Positions 1-9,271 of a stretch of 47,623 bases of DNA are shown one piece after another. How positions within the stretch are numbered: position 1 is the first letter of the stretch; every line of letters begins with the position of its first letter. The notes beneath the pieces are model-generated. The model searched no databases. It was not told the origin of the DNA and was given only the letters and a program-made list of their open reading frames with translations. The DNA lies in contig UCBZ01000060.1 in NCBI GenBank assembly GCA_900470775.1, forward strand, positions 1 through 47,623, written 5' to 3'. Origin of the DNA: Hyphomicrobiales bacterium (GTDB lineage: Bacteria; Pseudomonadota; Alphaproteobacteria; Rhizobiales; Beijerinckiaceae). The translations under genes and the position numbers were made by a program.

Positions 1-226
1 CCGGGGGGCCGATCAACCTTCATCACGCCGCCGAGAGGCTCCGGGGGGTGCTTTGGACCCCGGTGTTGCAGGCAAGCCACGCTTTGACCGTCGAAATTTA
101 CCGACCATTAACCGCGTGACGCCCGAAGGCCTTGTTTCGAGCGGTTCCAGAACAGAATCGCCGGGAGCGACCATCCCGGCCGATTGAGCGCTTGCCGGAA
201 TCGATTCTCGGGATCGACGCAGCCGC
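1..226. other. Intergenic stretch at window edge
   Basis: No complete gene is visible. On the minus strand an ATG at 21-23 opens a frame (M-K-V-D-R-P-P) that runs off the window, so a minus-strand gene may start here, but seven codons are too few to name it. At 97-111 the sequence reads TTTA-N7-TTAA, one mismatch from the alphaproteobacterial CtrA box TTAA-N7-TTAA. The rest lies downstream of tamB and includes a hairpin at 160-180. Confidence 0.3.
160..180 (-). terminator. Candidate terminator hairpin downstream of tamB
   Basis: A perfect 7-bp stem (GCCGGGA / TCCCGGC) with a 7-base loop lies 46 bases past the tamB stop codon. There is no clear run of T after it in the minus direction, so this may only be a weak terminator or an mRNA 3'-end stabiliser. 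Confidence 0.35.
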
Positions 227-3200
227 TCAGTATTCCCACTCGGCGCCGACGCCGACCGAGGCGCTTCCGTCGGCGCCGGTCTCGGCCTGGACCTTGAGGC
301 GGCGCGTCACGTCGATGTTGACCGAGACGCCGCTATCCTCCGGCCTGGCGCCGGCCTTGATGCCGACCGAGACGTTGTCGCCGATATAGCGGGAGACGCC
401 GACGGTCGGGCCGCCGGCGCCGACCTGGATGTCGAGATTGTCGACGCCGAGCGATTTGCGCAGGCGCTCGAACGAATCGTCGCCGCCCCCGCCAGCGAAT
501 TGCGCCGCGGTCTGCGCCAGTTGCAGCGCCTGGAAGGGGGATAGAGAACCCGATGCCCGCGCGAAGAGCAGGCGCGAGAGCACCTCGTCCTGCGGCAGGT
601 TGGGATCGGAGGTGAAAGCGAAGGAGGGCTGGTCGGCCGGGCCGGTGACGATGACACGCGCGGTGACATCCGATGCACGGGTCTCGGCGACGAAATCGAG
701 TTCCGGCATCGTGCCGCCGGTGAAGGTCAGGCGGCCGCGGCTGAAGTCGAGACGCTGGCTCAGCACGCTGAGTCGCCCGCGCCGCAGTTCGAAGCCGCCA
801 TCGAGCGCCGGGGCCGCCAGGGTTCCGCCCACCCTCAGCTGGCCGCCGAGTTCGGCGTCGATGCCGCGTCCGCGGACGAAGACCCGGTTCGGCGCCGAGA
901 CCGTGAGCGCAAGCACAGCGTCGAAGGCGGGCGCCGGCCGGGCGCCGCGCGCCGCCGGTCGCGCCTGCTTCTTCTGGGCTGCTAGCCGGGCGGCAGCCGT
1001 GCCTGTCGGCCGGACATGCTTGATTCCATCGACCGGGCGCAGCGAGGCCGGCAGACGGTCAGGCACTGCGACGTCAAGCGAGAGCACATCGACGCGTCCG
1101 CTCAGGCGCGGCCGCTGCGCCAGCGGCCCCGAAATCTCGAGCCCGAGATCAGCGACGGCGGTGACGATGCCGCTCGACAGCAACTGCGCGCGGTTGCCCT
1201 GGATGCGGATCGCGCCCGGAAAGCCGGCCGCAGCATCGAGCGAAAGCCGGCCGCTGGCCGAGAGCGTGCCGCCATTGGGCGTCTCGGCGCTGGCGCGCTC
1301 GATCACGAGATTCTCGCCATTGGCCGCGAAGCGCGCCTCGATGGCAGTGAGGCGCACGCCCTGGAGCGCGTCGGTGAAGCTGCCGCCCGAGAGGGTGGCC
1401 GATCCGCTCAGACGCGGCGTCGCGAGCGTGCCGGCGGCGCGCATATCGAGCGCGACCGCGCCGGTGACCCGCCTGCCCTGCGCGCCGATCAGCGGATTGA
1501 CCAGCCCCGCATCGAGTCGCCCTTGGGCCGCGAGGTCGAGCGCGCCCGCCGCGCCGAGCGGCGCCGTGCCGCGAATCGTCAGGCTGGCGCCGCGGCCTGC
1601 ATTCAGCGTGGCGTTGACGCTGGTCTCGCTGCCTTTGAAGGCGCCCTCGCCCGAAATCTCGATCGGCGGCAGGCCGGCCTGCCGGGTCTCCGGCGTGGTC
1701 AGCCGGGCGACCCGGACGTTCCACGGCCCCGTCAACGCGTCAGGCTTGCCCGCCACCTTGGCCTGCGCGTTGAGCGTGCCGCCGATGTCGATGCTCGGGG
1801 CCAGGATGCGGGCGGCCGAGAGCGGAATGTCGCGGGCCGTCAGGTTGAGGTCCAGCGTCTCGCCGGCGCGGCCGTCCAGCGTCAGCCGGCCATTGTCGAT
1901 CGCGACGGCAAGACCGGCGATCTCGATGCCGGCGGCCGGAAAGGCGAAGGTCGCGGGATTGGCGAGCGCGATGCGGCGGCCGTCGCGGCGAGCCTCGAAG
2001 GAGGCGAGTTCGAGCTTCAGCGGCTCGCCCGGCACGAGCCGGCCGGCGCCGTTTAGCGCAAAGCCGCGCGCGCCGGCGCTGAGCGTGAAGGCGCTGGCCT
2101 CGGGCGCGCCCTTCGAATCAAAGCGGATCGCGCTGATCGCCTCGCCGGCCGCGACGGCGCGGTCGATGGCGAGCGCGGCGTCGAGGCTGGGCCGGCCATA
2201 GATGTCGGTCGCGGCGGCCGTAGCATCGAGCCTGTCGATCGTGACCGAGGGGCCGGCGAGGCGCGTGCCCTTGGCAGTCAGGTTAAGGTTCTGGCGGCCC
2301 TCGGTGACCGCGAGCGTGATGTCGGCATCGAGCTGGCCGCCGAGCTTCGTCAGGGCCAGCGCCGAGAGGTCGTCGAGATTGCGGGCCGCCAGCGTCAGAC
2401 GGCCAGCGGCGCGGCTGGCGGGGTCGAGCGTCAGCCCGCCATTCAACCGCACGGAGCCGACGGTGAGATCGAGCGTCGACAGGTTCCAGCCGTCGCCGGG
2501 CGAGCGCGCGAGCGCGACCGTGCCCGTCGCGGGCTTTGAATCGATCTCGCCGTTCAGCGTCAGGCGGGAAGCGAGCGCGCCCTGGAGATCGCGAACGACG
2601 GCGTCGATGGCGAGGCGCGGGATCGGGCGGGCCAGCGCCGTGGCATTGGCGACCGCGATGCGGGCGGTGGCGTCGAGTTTGTCTCGCGGGCCGGTGATCT
2701 GCGCGGTGATATCGCCCCTGCCCGACAGGCGCGCATCGGCGCGCTTCAGATCGGGCAAGGCAAGTGCAAGCTTCAGGTCGGAGGCCTGCCGGCCGATGCT
2801 GCCATCGGCGGTGAAGGCAGCGTGCTGGCCGGCGAGCCGCAGGCCCGTGACGGTCAGGTCTCCCGCGAGGGAGCGCACCTGCCCGGCCAGCGTGAGGTTG
2901 CCTGCGAGCAGCCGGTCCAGCACGGCATCGCCGGTGGCGAGCCTGTCGCCGCGGCCGCTCAGCGTTGCGCCATAATCGTTGAGGCGCGGCGTCGCATCGA
3001 TCTCGGCTCCGATCTCGGCCCGGCCGCCGAGCGTGCGCCCGGCAAGGCCGCTGAGGCGCGCGAGATCGGGCAGTACGGCCTGGAGACGGCCGAGCACGCG
3101 GGCATTGCCGGCCTTGCCCTTGTAGTCGAGCTCGACGCCGGACATGGCGAGCCGCAGCGTCTCGAAATCGGCGGTGCCGTCATCCTGTCCGGTGCCGCGC

Positions 3201-4561
3201 AGGGTGAAGCTGACGCGCTCGCCCACGGCGCGGGCGAGCGCGCGGTCCGTCAGCGCGATGCCCGACGCCTCGCCATCGGCCGTCAGGGTGATACGGGTGC
3301 CGGGCTCGCCGATGATGCCGGTCGGCGTAGCGTTGAAGCGCATGCCCAGGCTGGTGAAAGATCCGGCAGGCAGCCTGGCGTCCTGGGCGTCGAGCGTGGC
3401 GACGATGGTCGGCCCCGCGACCGGCCCCTTGATCGTGGATTCGAAAGCGAGCTTGGCGATCTCGGTTCCCGAGGCGACGGTCTTGCCACCAGCATTGGGG
3501 CGGGCGGCGGCAGTGACGCGCAGATCGAGCATCTTGTCGGCGGTGTACCGGCCGAGTACGTCGAGCCGCGAGAGCGCCGAGACCAGCGCCATGTTGCGAA
3601 TGTCGATGCCGCCGTCATCGGCAAAGCCGACCGAGCCGTCGAGCCGGGTCGAGCCGACGAAGACCGGCGCGACGGGCGCCGGCATCAGGCCCTCGATGCG
3701 GGCATCGAGCGCGAGATTGAGCTGGCGCTCGCCGCCGCTGCGATCCAGCCGGGCCTGCCCCTGCGCACCGATGGTCGGGCCAGCGGTGAAGATCAGGGTC
3801 GAGCCGAAGGAATCGAGCGGTCCGTCGCCGCCGAGATCAAGCGTGACCGGCGGCTCGCCGGGCAAACCGGCGACCTTCGAGATCAGCCCGCCCGCCGGCT
3901 CGTCGAGCTTGACCGCGAGTTGCAGCCGCGTGGTGTCGGGCACGAAGGCGATGTTGACGTCGAACCGGCCCGGCGAATCGAGGCGACGGGCCGCCAGTTT
4001 GAGGTCGAGACCCTCGCTGGGCGGGCCCAGCGAGGCCGACCCGGTGGCACCGAGCCGCGCGGCCACGCCGAGCACCGGCTCGCCCAGCGCGAGTTCGTTC
4101 AGCTGGAAGGCGCGGACGATCACCTTCAGCGGCAATTCCGGCAGGATCGGCTGGTCGCTCGGCGGGGCTGCCCCGGCCGGCTGAGGCGCCTGCTTGCGCA
4201 GGAATTCGAGCTTGCCGATCTCGAGGCGGTCGATATCGAGGCGCCGCAGCAGCAGCGCGCTGCGCGTCCAGATCAGGCGGGCGCGGTCGAGCTTGAGCCA
4301 GGGGCCGTCACGATCGGAGAGGACGATGTCGCGAATCTCGACATCCGAGGAGAGCGCGCCGTTGACCTGCCCGATCGAGACCTGGCTGGTGTCGCTCGAC
4401 AGCGCCTTCGAGATCAGGTCGGCGACGACGCCGCGATCGGTCTGGGCATTCTGGGCGAAGCCGCCGAGATGCGCGGAGGCGAGGAGGCCCGCGACGAGGA
4501 GGACCACGAAGAGCGCGAGGCGCGGCAGACTCGGCCAGGACAGGGAGCGCGCGCGGCGCAT
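227..4561 (-). CDS. tamB: Translocation and assembly module inner-membrane protein TamB
   Basis: TamB is the long periplasm-spanning partner of TamA. It is anchored in the inner membrane and is implicated in outer-membrane protein assembly and phospholipid transport. The 1444-residue product has a basic N-terminus and one hydrophobic anchor (about residues 15-30). A very long, Gly/Ala/Leu/Asp-rich beta-type region with AsmA-like repeats follows (many phrases of the type L-x-G-x-L-x-L). The C-terminal TamB/DUF490 domain ends in an aromatic residue (W-E-Y). The length is normal for alphaproteobacteria. Its ATG shares one base with the tamA stop codon, so the two genes are translationally coupled. 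Family assignment rests on architecture and gene pairing. Confidence 0.93.
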   Translation of the reverse strand: MRRARSLSWPSLPRLALFVVLLVAGLLASAHLGGFAQNAQTDRGVVADLISKALSSDTSQVSIGQVNGALSSDVEIRDIVLSDRDGPWLKLDRARLIWTRSALLLRRLDIDRLEIGKLEFLRKQAPQPAGAAPPSDQPILPELPLKVIVRAFQLNELALGEPVLGVAARLGATGSASLGPPSEGLDLKLAARRLDSPGRFDVNIAFVPDTTRLQLAVKLDEPAGGLISKVAGLPGEPPVTLDLGGDGPLDSFGSTLIFTAGPTIGAQGQARLDRSGGERQLNLALDARIEGLMPAPVAPVFVGSTRLDGSVGFADDGGIDIRNMALVSALSRLDVLGRYTADKMLDLRVTAAARPNAGGKTVASGTEIAKLAFESTIKGPVAGPTIVATLDAQDARLPAGSFTSLGMRFNATPTGIIGEPGTRITLTADGEASGIALTDRALARAVGERVSFTLRGTGQDDGTADFETLRLAMSGVELDYKGKAGNARVLGRLQAVLPDLARLSGLAGRTLGGRAEIGAEIDATPRLNDYGATLSGRGDRLATGDAVLDRLLAGNLTLAGQVRSLAGDLTVTGLRLAGQHAAFTADGSIGRQASDLKLALALPDLKRADARLSGRGDITAQITGPRDKLDATARIAVANATALARPIPRLAIDAVVRDLQGALASRLTLNGEIDSKPATGTVALARSPGDGWNLSTLDLTVGSVRLNGGLTLDPASRAAGRLTLAARNLDDLSALALTKLGGQLDADITLAVTEGRQNLNLTAKGTRLAGPSVTIDRLDATAAATDIYGRPSLDAALAIDRAVAAGEAISAIRFDSKGAPEASAFTLSAGARGFALNGAGRLVPGEPLKLELASFEARRDGRRIALANPATFAFPAAGIEIAGLAVAIDNGRLTLDGRAGETLDLNLTARDIPLSAARILAPSIDIGGTLNAQAKVAGKPDALTGPWNVRVARLTTPETRQAGLPPIEISGEGAFKGSETSVNATLNAGRGASLTIRGTAPLGAAGALDLAAQGRLDAGLVNPLIGAQGRRVTGAVALDMRAAGTLATPRLSGSATLSGGSFTDALQGVRLTAIEARFAANGENLVIERASAETPNGGTLSASGRLSLDAAAGFPGAIRIQGNRAQLLSSGIVTAVADLGLEISGPLAQRPRLSGRVDVLSLDVAVPDRLPASLRPVDGIKHVRPTGTAAARLAAQKKQARPAARGARPAPAFDAVLALTVSAPNRVFVRGRGIDAELGGQLRVGGTLAAPALDGGFELRRGRLSVLSQRLDFSRGRLTFTGGTMPELDFVAETRASDVTARVIVTGPADQPSFAFTSDPNLPQDEVLSRLLFARASGSLSPFQALQLAQTAAQFAGGGGDDSFERLRKSLGVDNLDIQVGAGGPTVGVSRYIGDNVSVGIKAGARPEDSGVSVNIDVTRRLKVQAETGADGSASVGVGAEWEY

Positions 4562-6573
4562 CAGAAGGCCTGCCCGATGCTGACATAGAGCGCGACCGGC
4601 TTGTCGCCCTTGCGGGGATTGAGCGGGGCCGCGACATCGACGCGGATCGGGCCGATCGCGGTGTAATAGCGCAGGCCGAGGCCGGCAGCCATCTGGAGGC
4701 GCTGCTTGAAATCGGGAACGCTGCCTTCGAAGGCGGTTCCGGCATCGAAGAAGGGCACGAGGCCGATCGTGTCGGTGACCTTGATGCGGGCCTCGACCGA
4801 GCCCTCGAACAGGCTGCGTCCTCCGGTGAGCCGGCCGAGGGGGCCGAGCGGCGAGAGCGTGCGGTAGGCATAGCCGCGCACCGAGCCGCCGCCGCCGGCA
4901 TAGAAGCGCCGCGTCGCCGGGACCTCGTCGAGATCGGCTCCCGCGATCGAGCCCAGACCGATGCGCCCGGCCAGGACATAGCGAGCATCCTCGTCGAGCG
5001 CGTAATAGGCGGACAGTGCCGCCTTGCTCTGAAACAGTCCGACGGTGGAGCCCAGGAAGGTCGGATAGGGCGTCACCGAGGCCGTTGCGCGGATGCCTCG
5101 CGTCGGGTCGAGCAGGCTGTTGGTCGAATCGTATTTCACCGAGAGCGGGATGCCGACGAGGGTGTAATCGACCTGGCCGAGCACGTCGCTGGTCTGGCCG
5201 CGTTCGACCTCGATGCCGGCCTGGACCGAGAAGGTGTCGCTGAAGCGGCGCTGGATCGCGGTGGTGACATTGCCGTAGCGGGCGGTGTAGCCGCCATAGC
5301 GGTTGGTGCCGATGCGCTGGCGCGTCGCCGTACCATCGAGCAGCCAGTCATAGCGGCTGCCGCCAAGCGCGGGCTTCAGGAAGCTGAAGGAGAAGCGGCC
5401 GCCGAGATCCGAGCGTTCGAAATCGCCAATCGACTTGATCTTGGTGCCGTCGATGCGAGGCGCCAGAAAGATATCGCCTTCGAGGCGCAGCCGCTCGGCG
5501 CCGCCGAACAGATTACGATGCTCCCAATAGGTCTTCACCGCGGGCCCATCGATGGTCGAGTAGCGCGCCGAGAAGCCGATCAGGCGCTTGGGCCGCTCGG
5601 TGACCTCGACGAAGATCGGCAGGTTGCCGCCACCGTCGAGCTTCTCGGCCTCGCGTATGCGAACCGAGGCAACGGCGGGGATGGTGGCGATCGATTTGCG
5701 GGTGTCGGTCAGCGCCTTCGGCGAATAGGGATCGCCCGGTTCGAGATAGATGAAGGAGCGCACGACGGCGGGCGGAATCTCGGCGGTCTCGCCGATCGTC
5801 ACGTCGCCGAAGCCCGCCACCGGGCCAGGCTCGACCACATAGGTCACGTCCATGATGCGCGCCGCGTGATCGACGACCGGGCGAAGCTCGACGACCTTGG
5901 CAAGCGGGCGCGACTGGGCGCGGAGACTGTCGACCAGCGCGGCTTGCGCCGCCCGCAGCGCCGAGGCCGTCGCAGGGTCGCCGGGCTTCAGCCGCGTGAC
6001 CTTCTCCGGGTTGACGATGGCCGGCGTGCCGGCGATGCCGCGCTCGCTGACGGCGACGTTGCGCAGGCCGAAGACGGGGCCGGGTGCGACTTTGACGGCG
6101 ATCGGCACGGCATCGCGGTTGCGATGGGCTTCGAGGGCGCGGACGAGCCTTGCATCGGGCTCGGCCCCGACCTTCAGCGTCGCGCCATCGACGGTGAGCG
6201 CGACCTCGGCATTGAAATAGCCCTGCGACCAGAGCGCATCGACGAGCGGGTTGAGATCGGCGGCCATGCGGCGCGCCAGCGTCTCGCCATCGGGCGGCGC
6301 ATCCTGGCGCAAACGGTAGAGCAGCGAGGCGTCCTGCAGGGTGCGCGTCAGCGCCTTGGCGTCATCGGCTTGGCCGAGATCGAAGTCGAGGCGATAGGGC
6401 AGCGTCGCCGCGCTCACGTCCGGCGGCGCGTCCTTTTTCGTGAACAAACCGAAGATGTCGAGCGACGACAGGTCGAAAGCGTGTGCGGGCGCGGACTGGA
6501 CACCGAGCATCGCAGCGAAAGCGCAACCGCCTCCGCCCACAACAGCGCGGGCCGCCCTCCGCCACAACCGCAT
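4561..6573 (-). CDS. tamA: Outer-membrane assembly factor TamA (BamA/Omp85 family)
   Basis: TamA is an Omp85-family outer-membrane beta-barrel that works with TamB. The start at 6573 gives a classical signal peptide (M-R-L-W-R-R, hydrophobic core, A-H-A cleavage near residue 32) and sits behind a good GGAGG ribosome binding site; a GTG nine codons upstream is less likely. POTRA-like repeats fill roughly residues 50-330. The C-terminal half is a D15/surface-antigen barrel with the family's G-S-V-R-G-Y motif (the conserved loop-6 RGY/F element) and a terminal phenylalanine, as expected of a barrel recognition signal. At 670 residues it has the usual TamA length. It is directly upstream of and overlaps tamB. 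Confidence 0.93.
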   Translation of the reverse strand: MRLWRRAARAVVGGGGCAFAAMLGVQSAPAHAFDLSSLDIFGLFTKKDAPPDVSAATLPYRLDFDLGQADDAKALTRTLQDASLLYRLRQDAPPDGETLARRMAADLNPLVDALWSQGYFNAEVALTVDGATLKVGAEPDARLVRALEAHRNRDAVPIAVKVAPGPVFGLRNVAVSERGIAGTPAIVNPEKVTRLKPGDPATASALRAAQAALVDSLRAQSRPLAKVVELRPVVDHAARIMDVTYVVEPGPVAGFGDVTIGETAEIPPAVVRSFIYLEPGDPYSPKALTDTRKSIATIPAVASVRIREAEKLDGGGNLPIFVEVTERPKRLIGFSARYSTIDGPAVKTYWEHRNLFGGAERLRLEGDIFLAPRIDGTKIKSIGDFERSDLGGRFSFSFLKPALGGSRYDWLLDGTATRQRIGTNRYGGYTARYGNVTTAIQRRFSDTFSVQAGIEVERGQTSDVLGQVDYTLVGIPLSVKYDSTNSLLDPTRGIRATASVTPYPTFLGSTVGLFQSKAALSAYYALDEDARYVLAGRIGLGSIAGADLDEVPATRRFYAGGGGSVRGYAYRTLSPLGPLGRLTGGRSLFEGSVEARIKVTDTIGLVPFFDAGTAFEGSVPDFKQRLQMAAGLGLRYYTAIGPIRVDVAAPLNPRKGDKPVALYVSIGQAF

Positions 6574-6689
6574 CCCGCCTCCAGACAACGCCACCCGCAC
6601 GCGACGATTAAGGTCTAACTGTGTTCAGAGCGTGATCAAGTGTTAACGTCGCTGATCTTGGGCTCATCGACAAGGCAGCGCGGCAGTTC

Positions 6690-7442
6690 CTAACGCAGGG
6701 TCAGCGTTACTGTTCCAAGCGGGCTGAATTTCGTCACGATCTCGCCCTTGCCCGGCGAGAGAACGCCGCCGCAGAGGCTGCCCGTGGTGACGATCTGGCC
6801 GGCGCGCAGGCCGTCCATCAGCTCGTCCTTGCGGTTCGCCCAGGCGAGGAAGGGCGTCATCGGATCGCCGTTTCCATGCACCGCCGGCTGGTCGTAGATC
6901 GTGACGCCGTTCAGCGAGATGAAGCAGCCGAGCCCGGTCAGATCGTCGAGCACCTTCATGTCGAGCTCGGGGCCCATATAGTAGCCGCCATGGCCGAGCG
7001 CGTCGGCGAGCCAGAGCGCGAAGGGCACGCCCTGCCAGTTGGCGAGGCGGCTTTCGACGATCTCGATGCCGAGATACGCCTTGTCGCAACAGCTCAGCAG
7101 TTCGGCGCGCGAATAAGGCTGATTAGGGCGCATCGGCACGTCCTTGGACAGCCGCAGCGCGATCTCGATCTCGACGCGCAGTTCGGCCCCGATGGCGCCG
7201 TCATAGACATCGCCCGGCGCCAGATAAGGCCCCGGCATCAGGCCTGCGACCGGCAACCCGCCCTCGGCGATGGCGACCTTCCAGCCGGCTTTGACATGGC
7301 CGAGACGCTCGGCGATCTCGCCCTGCACGGCCAATCCCTCGAGGAAAGACGCGGGAACCGGCTGCTCCGCCATCTCGATAAGGGCCTTGTCGCGGCGGGC
7401 GGCGACCAGCGCATCGCGTAGGGTCTCGTTGGTGGTCGGCAT
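6690..7442 (-). CDS. 2-keto-4-pentenoate hydratase / oxo-acid decarboxylase family protein
   Basis: This 250-residue protein belongs to the MhpD/FAH-like hydratase-decarboxylase family. Its members add water to or decarboxylate 2-oxo-4-enoates in aromatic meta-cleavage pathways, using a divalent metal. The family signatures are the K-A-G-W-K-V segment (residues 51-56, matching the G-x-K-I-G-l-T region) and acidic metal-ligand candidates E91/E93 and E127/E130. No meta-cleavage dioxygenase or aldolase lies nearby, so the substrate is unknown. It is divergent from the DUF4142 gene across a 210-base gap. It might be linked to the aromatic-type operon starting at 9272, but no shared transcript supports this. 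Confidence 0.82.
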   Translation of the reverse strand: MPTTNETLRDALVAARRDKALIEMAEQPVPASFLEGLAVQGEIAERLGHVKAGWKVAIAEGGLPVAGLMPGPYLAPGDVYDGAIGAELRVEIEIALRLSKDVPMRPNQPYSRAELLSCCDKAYLGIEIVESRLANWQGVPFALWLADALGHGGYYMGPELDMKVLDDLTGLGCFISLNGVTIYDQPAVHGNGDPMTPFLAWANRKDELMDGLRAGQIVTTGSLCGGVLSPGKGEIVTKFSPLGTVTLTLR

Positions 7443-7652
7443 GCGTTTCGTCCCTGTCGTTCTTGCGGATCGTCTGGTCGGGTCGCCCCGGTCTGCAGTG
7501 CCTCGGGCACTGCTTCCATCCCGCCCCTTCGATAGACGCGTGGGCCGGGTTGAACAAGGCGCGGCGTGCCTGACATCGCTGCCAACCAGGGAACCTCGCC
7601 TCCCCTGCCGGGTTGCTCGACCATCCCGTATCCAACATGAGGCACCGCCGCG
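7443..7652. other. Divergent intergenic region with an inverted repeat
   Basis: This 210-base region separates the hydratase (minus) from the DUF4142 gene (plus) and must hold both promoters. I could not place convincing -35/-10 pairs. The only clear structure is a perfect inverted repeat at 7495-7513 (GCAGTGC-CTCGG-GCACTGC), which could be an operator. Confidence 0.4.
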
Positions 7653-8147
7653 ATGAGACCGCTTCTGCCGATCCTCACGGCGCTCGCCCTGACCGCCTCA
7701 CCCGCCTTCGCCCAAACATCGCCGCCACAGGATTTCGCGGCGCAGACCACTGTGGCAACCATGTTCGGGGTGGAATCGGCGACGCTGGCGCTGCACAAGA
7801 CGAGTTCGCCCGAAATCAAGAGCTTCGCCCATCGCCTCGCCAACGACCATGGCACGACGGGTAGCAGCCTGCGGCAGATCACGGCGCGGCGCTCCGACAT
7901 CGCGCTGCCGGAGCGCCCCGATGGTCGCCATCTCGACATGCTGCGCGATCTCGCCGCGATGCAGGGGCGCGATTTCGACAAGGCCTATGTCGCTGCGCAG
8001 CGAGCGGCGCAGGAAGAGGCCGTGACGCTGGTCTCGGCCTATGCGCAGAGCGGCTCCGATCCCGAACTGAAGGCGTTCGCCGCAAAAACCCTGCCGAGGC
8101 TGCAGGACCTGGACCGCCAGGCGAAGGCGCTGCCGACCCCAGACTGA
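7653..8147 (+). CDS. Exported DUF4142 domain protein
   Basis: This small exported protein has 164 residues. Residues 1-20 form a signal peptide ending A-F-A before a Q-T start of the mature chain. The rest is an all-helical DUF4142 (ferritin-like) domain with the typical phrases F-A-A-Q, S-P-E-I-K-S-F-A-H-R-L-A-N-D-H and a late helix on D-P-E-L-K-A-F-A. The molecular function of DUF4142 proteins is not established; many are found in stress or envelope contexts. It is followed after 20 bases by a small hairpin (8168-8183), so it is probably monocistronic. Confidence 0.85.
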   Translation: MRPLLPILTALALTASPAFAQTSPPQDFAAQTTVATMFGVESATLALHKTSSPEIKSFAHRLANDHGTTGSSLRQITARRSDIALPERPDGRHLDMLRDLAAMQGRDFDKAYVAAQRAAQEEAVTLVSAYAQSGSDPELKAFAAKTLPRLQDLDRQAKALPTPD

Positions 8148-8167
8148 GCGGCTCACCGCTACGAACG

Positions 8168-8183
8168 CCGGCTTGACAGCCGG
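8168..8183 (+). terminator. Weak candidate terminator hairpin after the DUF4142 gene
   Basis: A perfect 6-bp stem (CCGGCT / AGCCGG) with a TGAC loop lies 20 bases after the stop codon. No T-run follows. The same bases contain a TTGACA hexamer (8173-8178) that could be a -35 element for the LysR gene, but no matching -10 is obvious. Confidence 0.25.
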
Positions 8184-8230
8184 GCGCCGCTTGCCTCCGT
8201 TTGCCCGCCTTGACGGGGGACGCGTGGCCG

Positions 8231-9172
8231 ATGCTCACCTTGCGACAGATCGAGGTGATCCGCGCCATCATGATCACCGGGACGATCAGCGGTGCTGCGA
8301 AGCTGCTCGCGGTCTCGGCGCCGGGCATCAGCCGGCTGATGAAGCACACCGAACGGACGCTGCGGCTGAAGCTGTTCGAGCGTCGTCATGGGCGTTATGT
8401 GCCGACGCCGGAAGCCAACGATATCTTCGAGCAGATCAACGGCGTCTACAAGAAGGTCGACGACCTGCACTACACGCTGGCGCGGATCGAGCGCGGCGGC
8501 GGCATCGAATTGCGCATCGGCTCGGTGCCGAGCATCTGCCATGTCATGGTGCCGCGCGCGATCGAGAGGCTGAAGCGCAAGCATCCCGATCTCAGGCTCG
8601 ACATCAACATCCTCAAGATCGAGGAGGCGCTCGATTATCTCCTGCTCGGCAAGGGCGAGATCGCGGCGATGAGCTACAAGCTCGACCATCCCGGCATCGA
8701 TTTCGTGCCGCTCTCCATGGGTGAACTGCTCTGCATCGTGCCCGACGGGCATGAACTCGCGGGCCGCGCGATGATCTCGGCCGCCGAGATCGTGCGCCAT
8801 CCGCTGATCGGCATCGACCCCAACGATCCCTATGGGCGGGTAATGGCCGAGATCTTCAGCCGGCAGGGCCTGGACTACGACATCGTCATCAAGGCGCGCT
8901 TCGGCACGACCGTCTGCTCGCTGGTGCGGGCCGGGCTCGGCATCGCCGTGATCGACCAGTTCACGGTCGCGCATGGCTCGATGCAGGGCATCACCACGAT
9001 CCCGATCGCCGAGCCGACGCAGTTCCAGACCTATGTCGCGATCAAGAACGACAAGGCGCCTTCGCTCTATGCCGAGACCTTCGTGACCTTGCTGCGCGAG
9101 GAGATGAATGCCGTGGTCAGGCCGCGTCAGCCCACGCCGGGACAGCGCGCTGAAAAGATAACATCAGGTTAG
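8231..9172 (+). CDS. LysR-family transcriptional regulator
   Basis: This 313-residue LysR-type regulator has an N-terminal winged helix-turn-helix (residues 1-60: L-R-Q-I-E-V-I-R-A, then G-T-I-S-G-A-A-K-L-L and S-R-L-M-K-H) and a two-lobed effector domain from about residue 90. I chose the ATG at 8231 because family members start M-x-L-R-Q; the frame could be extended to a TTG at 8201. It lies just upstream of and parallel to the AroE/ABC/dehydratase operon and is the obvious candidate regulator. Its effector could be quinate, shikimate or a downstream intermediate (inference from position only). Confidence 0.9.
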   Translation: MLTLRQIEVIRAIMITGTISGAAKLLAVSAPGISRLMKHTERTLRLKLFERRHGRYVPTPEANDIFEQINGVYKKVDDLHYTLARIERGGGIELRIGSVPSICHVMVPRAIERLKRKHPDLRLDINILKIEEALDYLLLGKGEIAAMSYKLDHPGIDFVPLSMGELLCIVPDGHELAGRAMISAAEIVRHPLIGIDPNDPYGRVMAEIFSRQGLDYDIVIKARFGTTVCSLVRAGLGIAVIDQFTVAHGSMQGITTIPIAEPTQFQTYVAIKNDKAPSLYAETFVTLLREEMNAVVRPRQPTPGQRAEKITSG

Positions 9173-9271
9173 GTAATCCGATCAAATTGGTTATCGCGTT
9201 ATCGCCCGCGATCGGCTTATTTGACGGCGGCAACGCCTGCTGAGACGACGGGCGAGCCACACAGGGATGAG
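9173..9271 (+). promoter_or_regulatory. Probable promoter/operator region of the catabolic operon
   Basis: This 99-base gap between the LysR gene and the AroE-like gene is locally AT-richer than its surroundings. It holds a tandem copy of GTTATCGC (9190-9197 and 9198-9205). It also holds a spaced inverted pair CCGATC (9178-9183) / GATCGG (9210-9215), and GATAAC (9157-9162) mirrored by GTTATC at 9190-9195. LysR proteins usually bind such short dyads upstream of target promoters. The assignment is by position and structure only. Confidence 0.4.

Noticed and set aside
2822..4588. 588-codon plus-strand frame opposite tamB
   Set aside because: Shadow of the tamB reading frame; no motif and no ribosome binding site.
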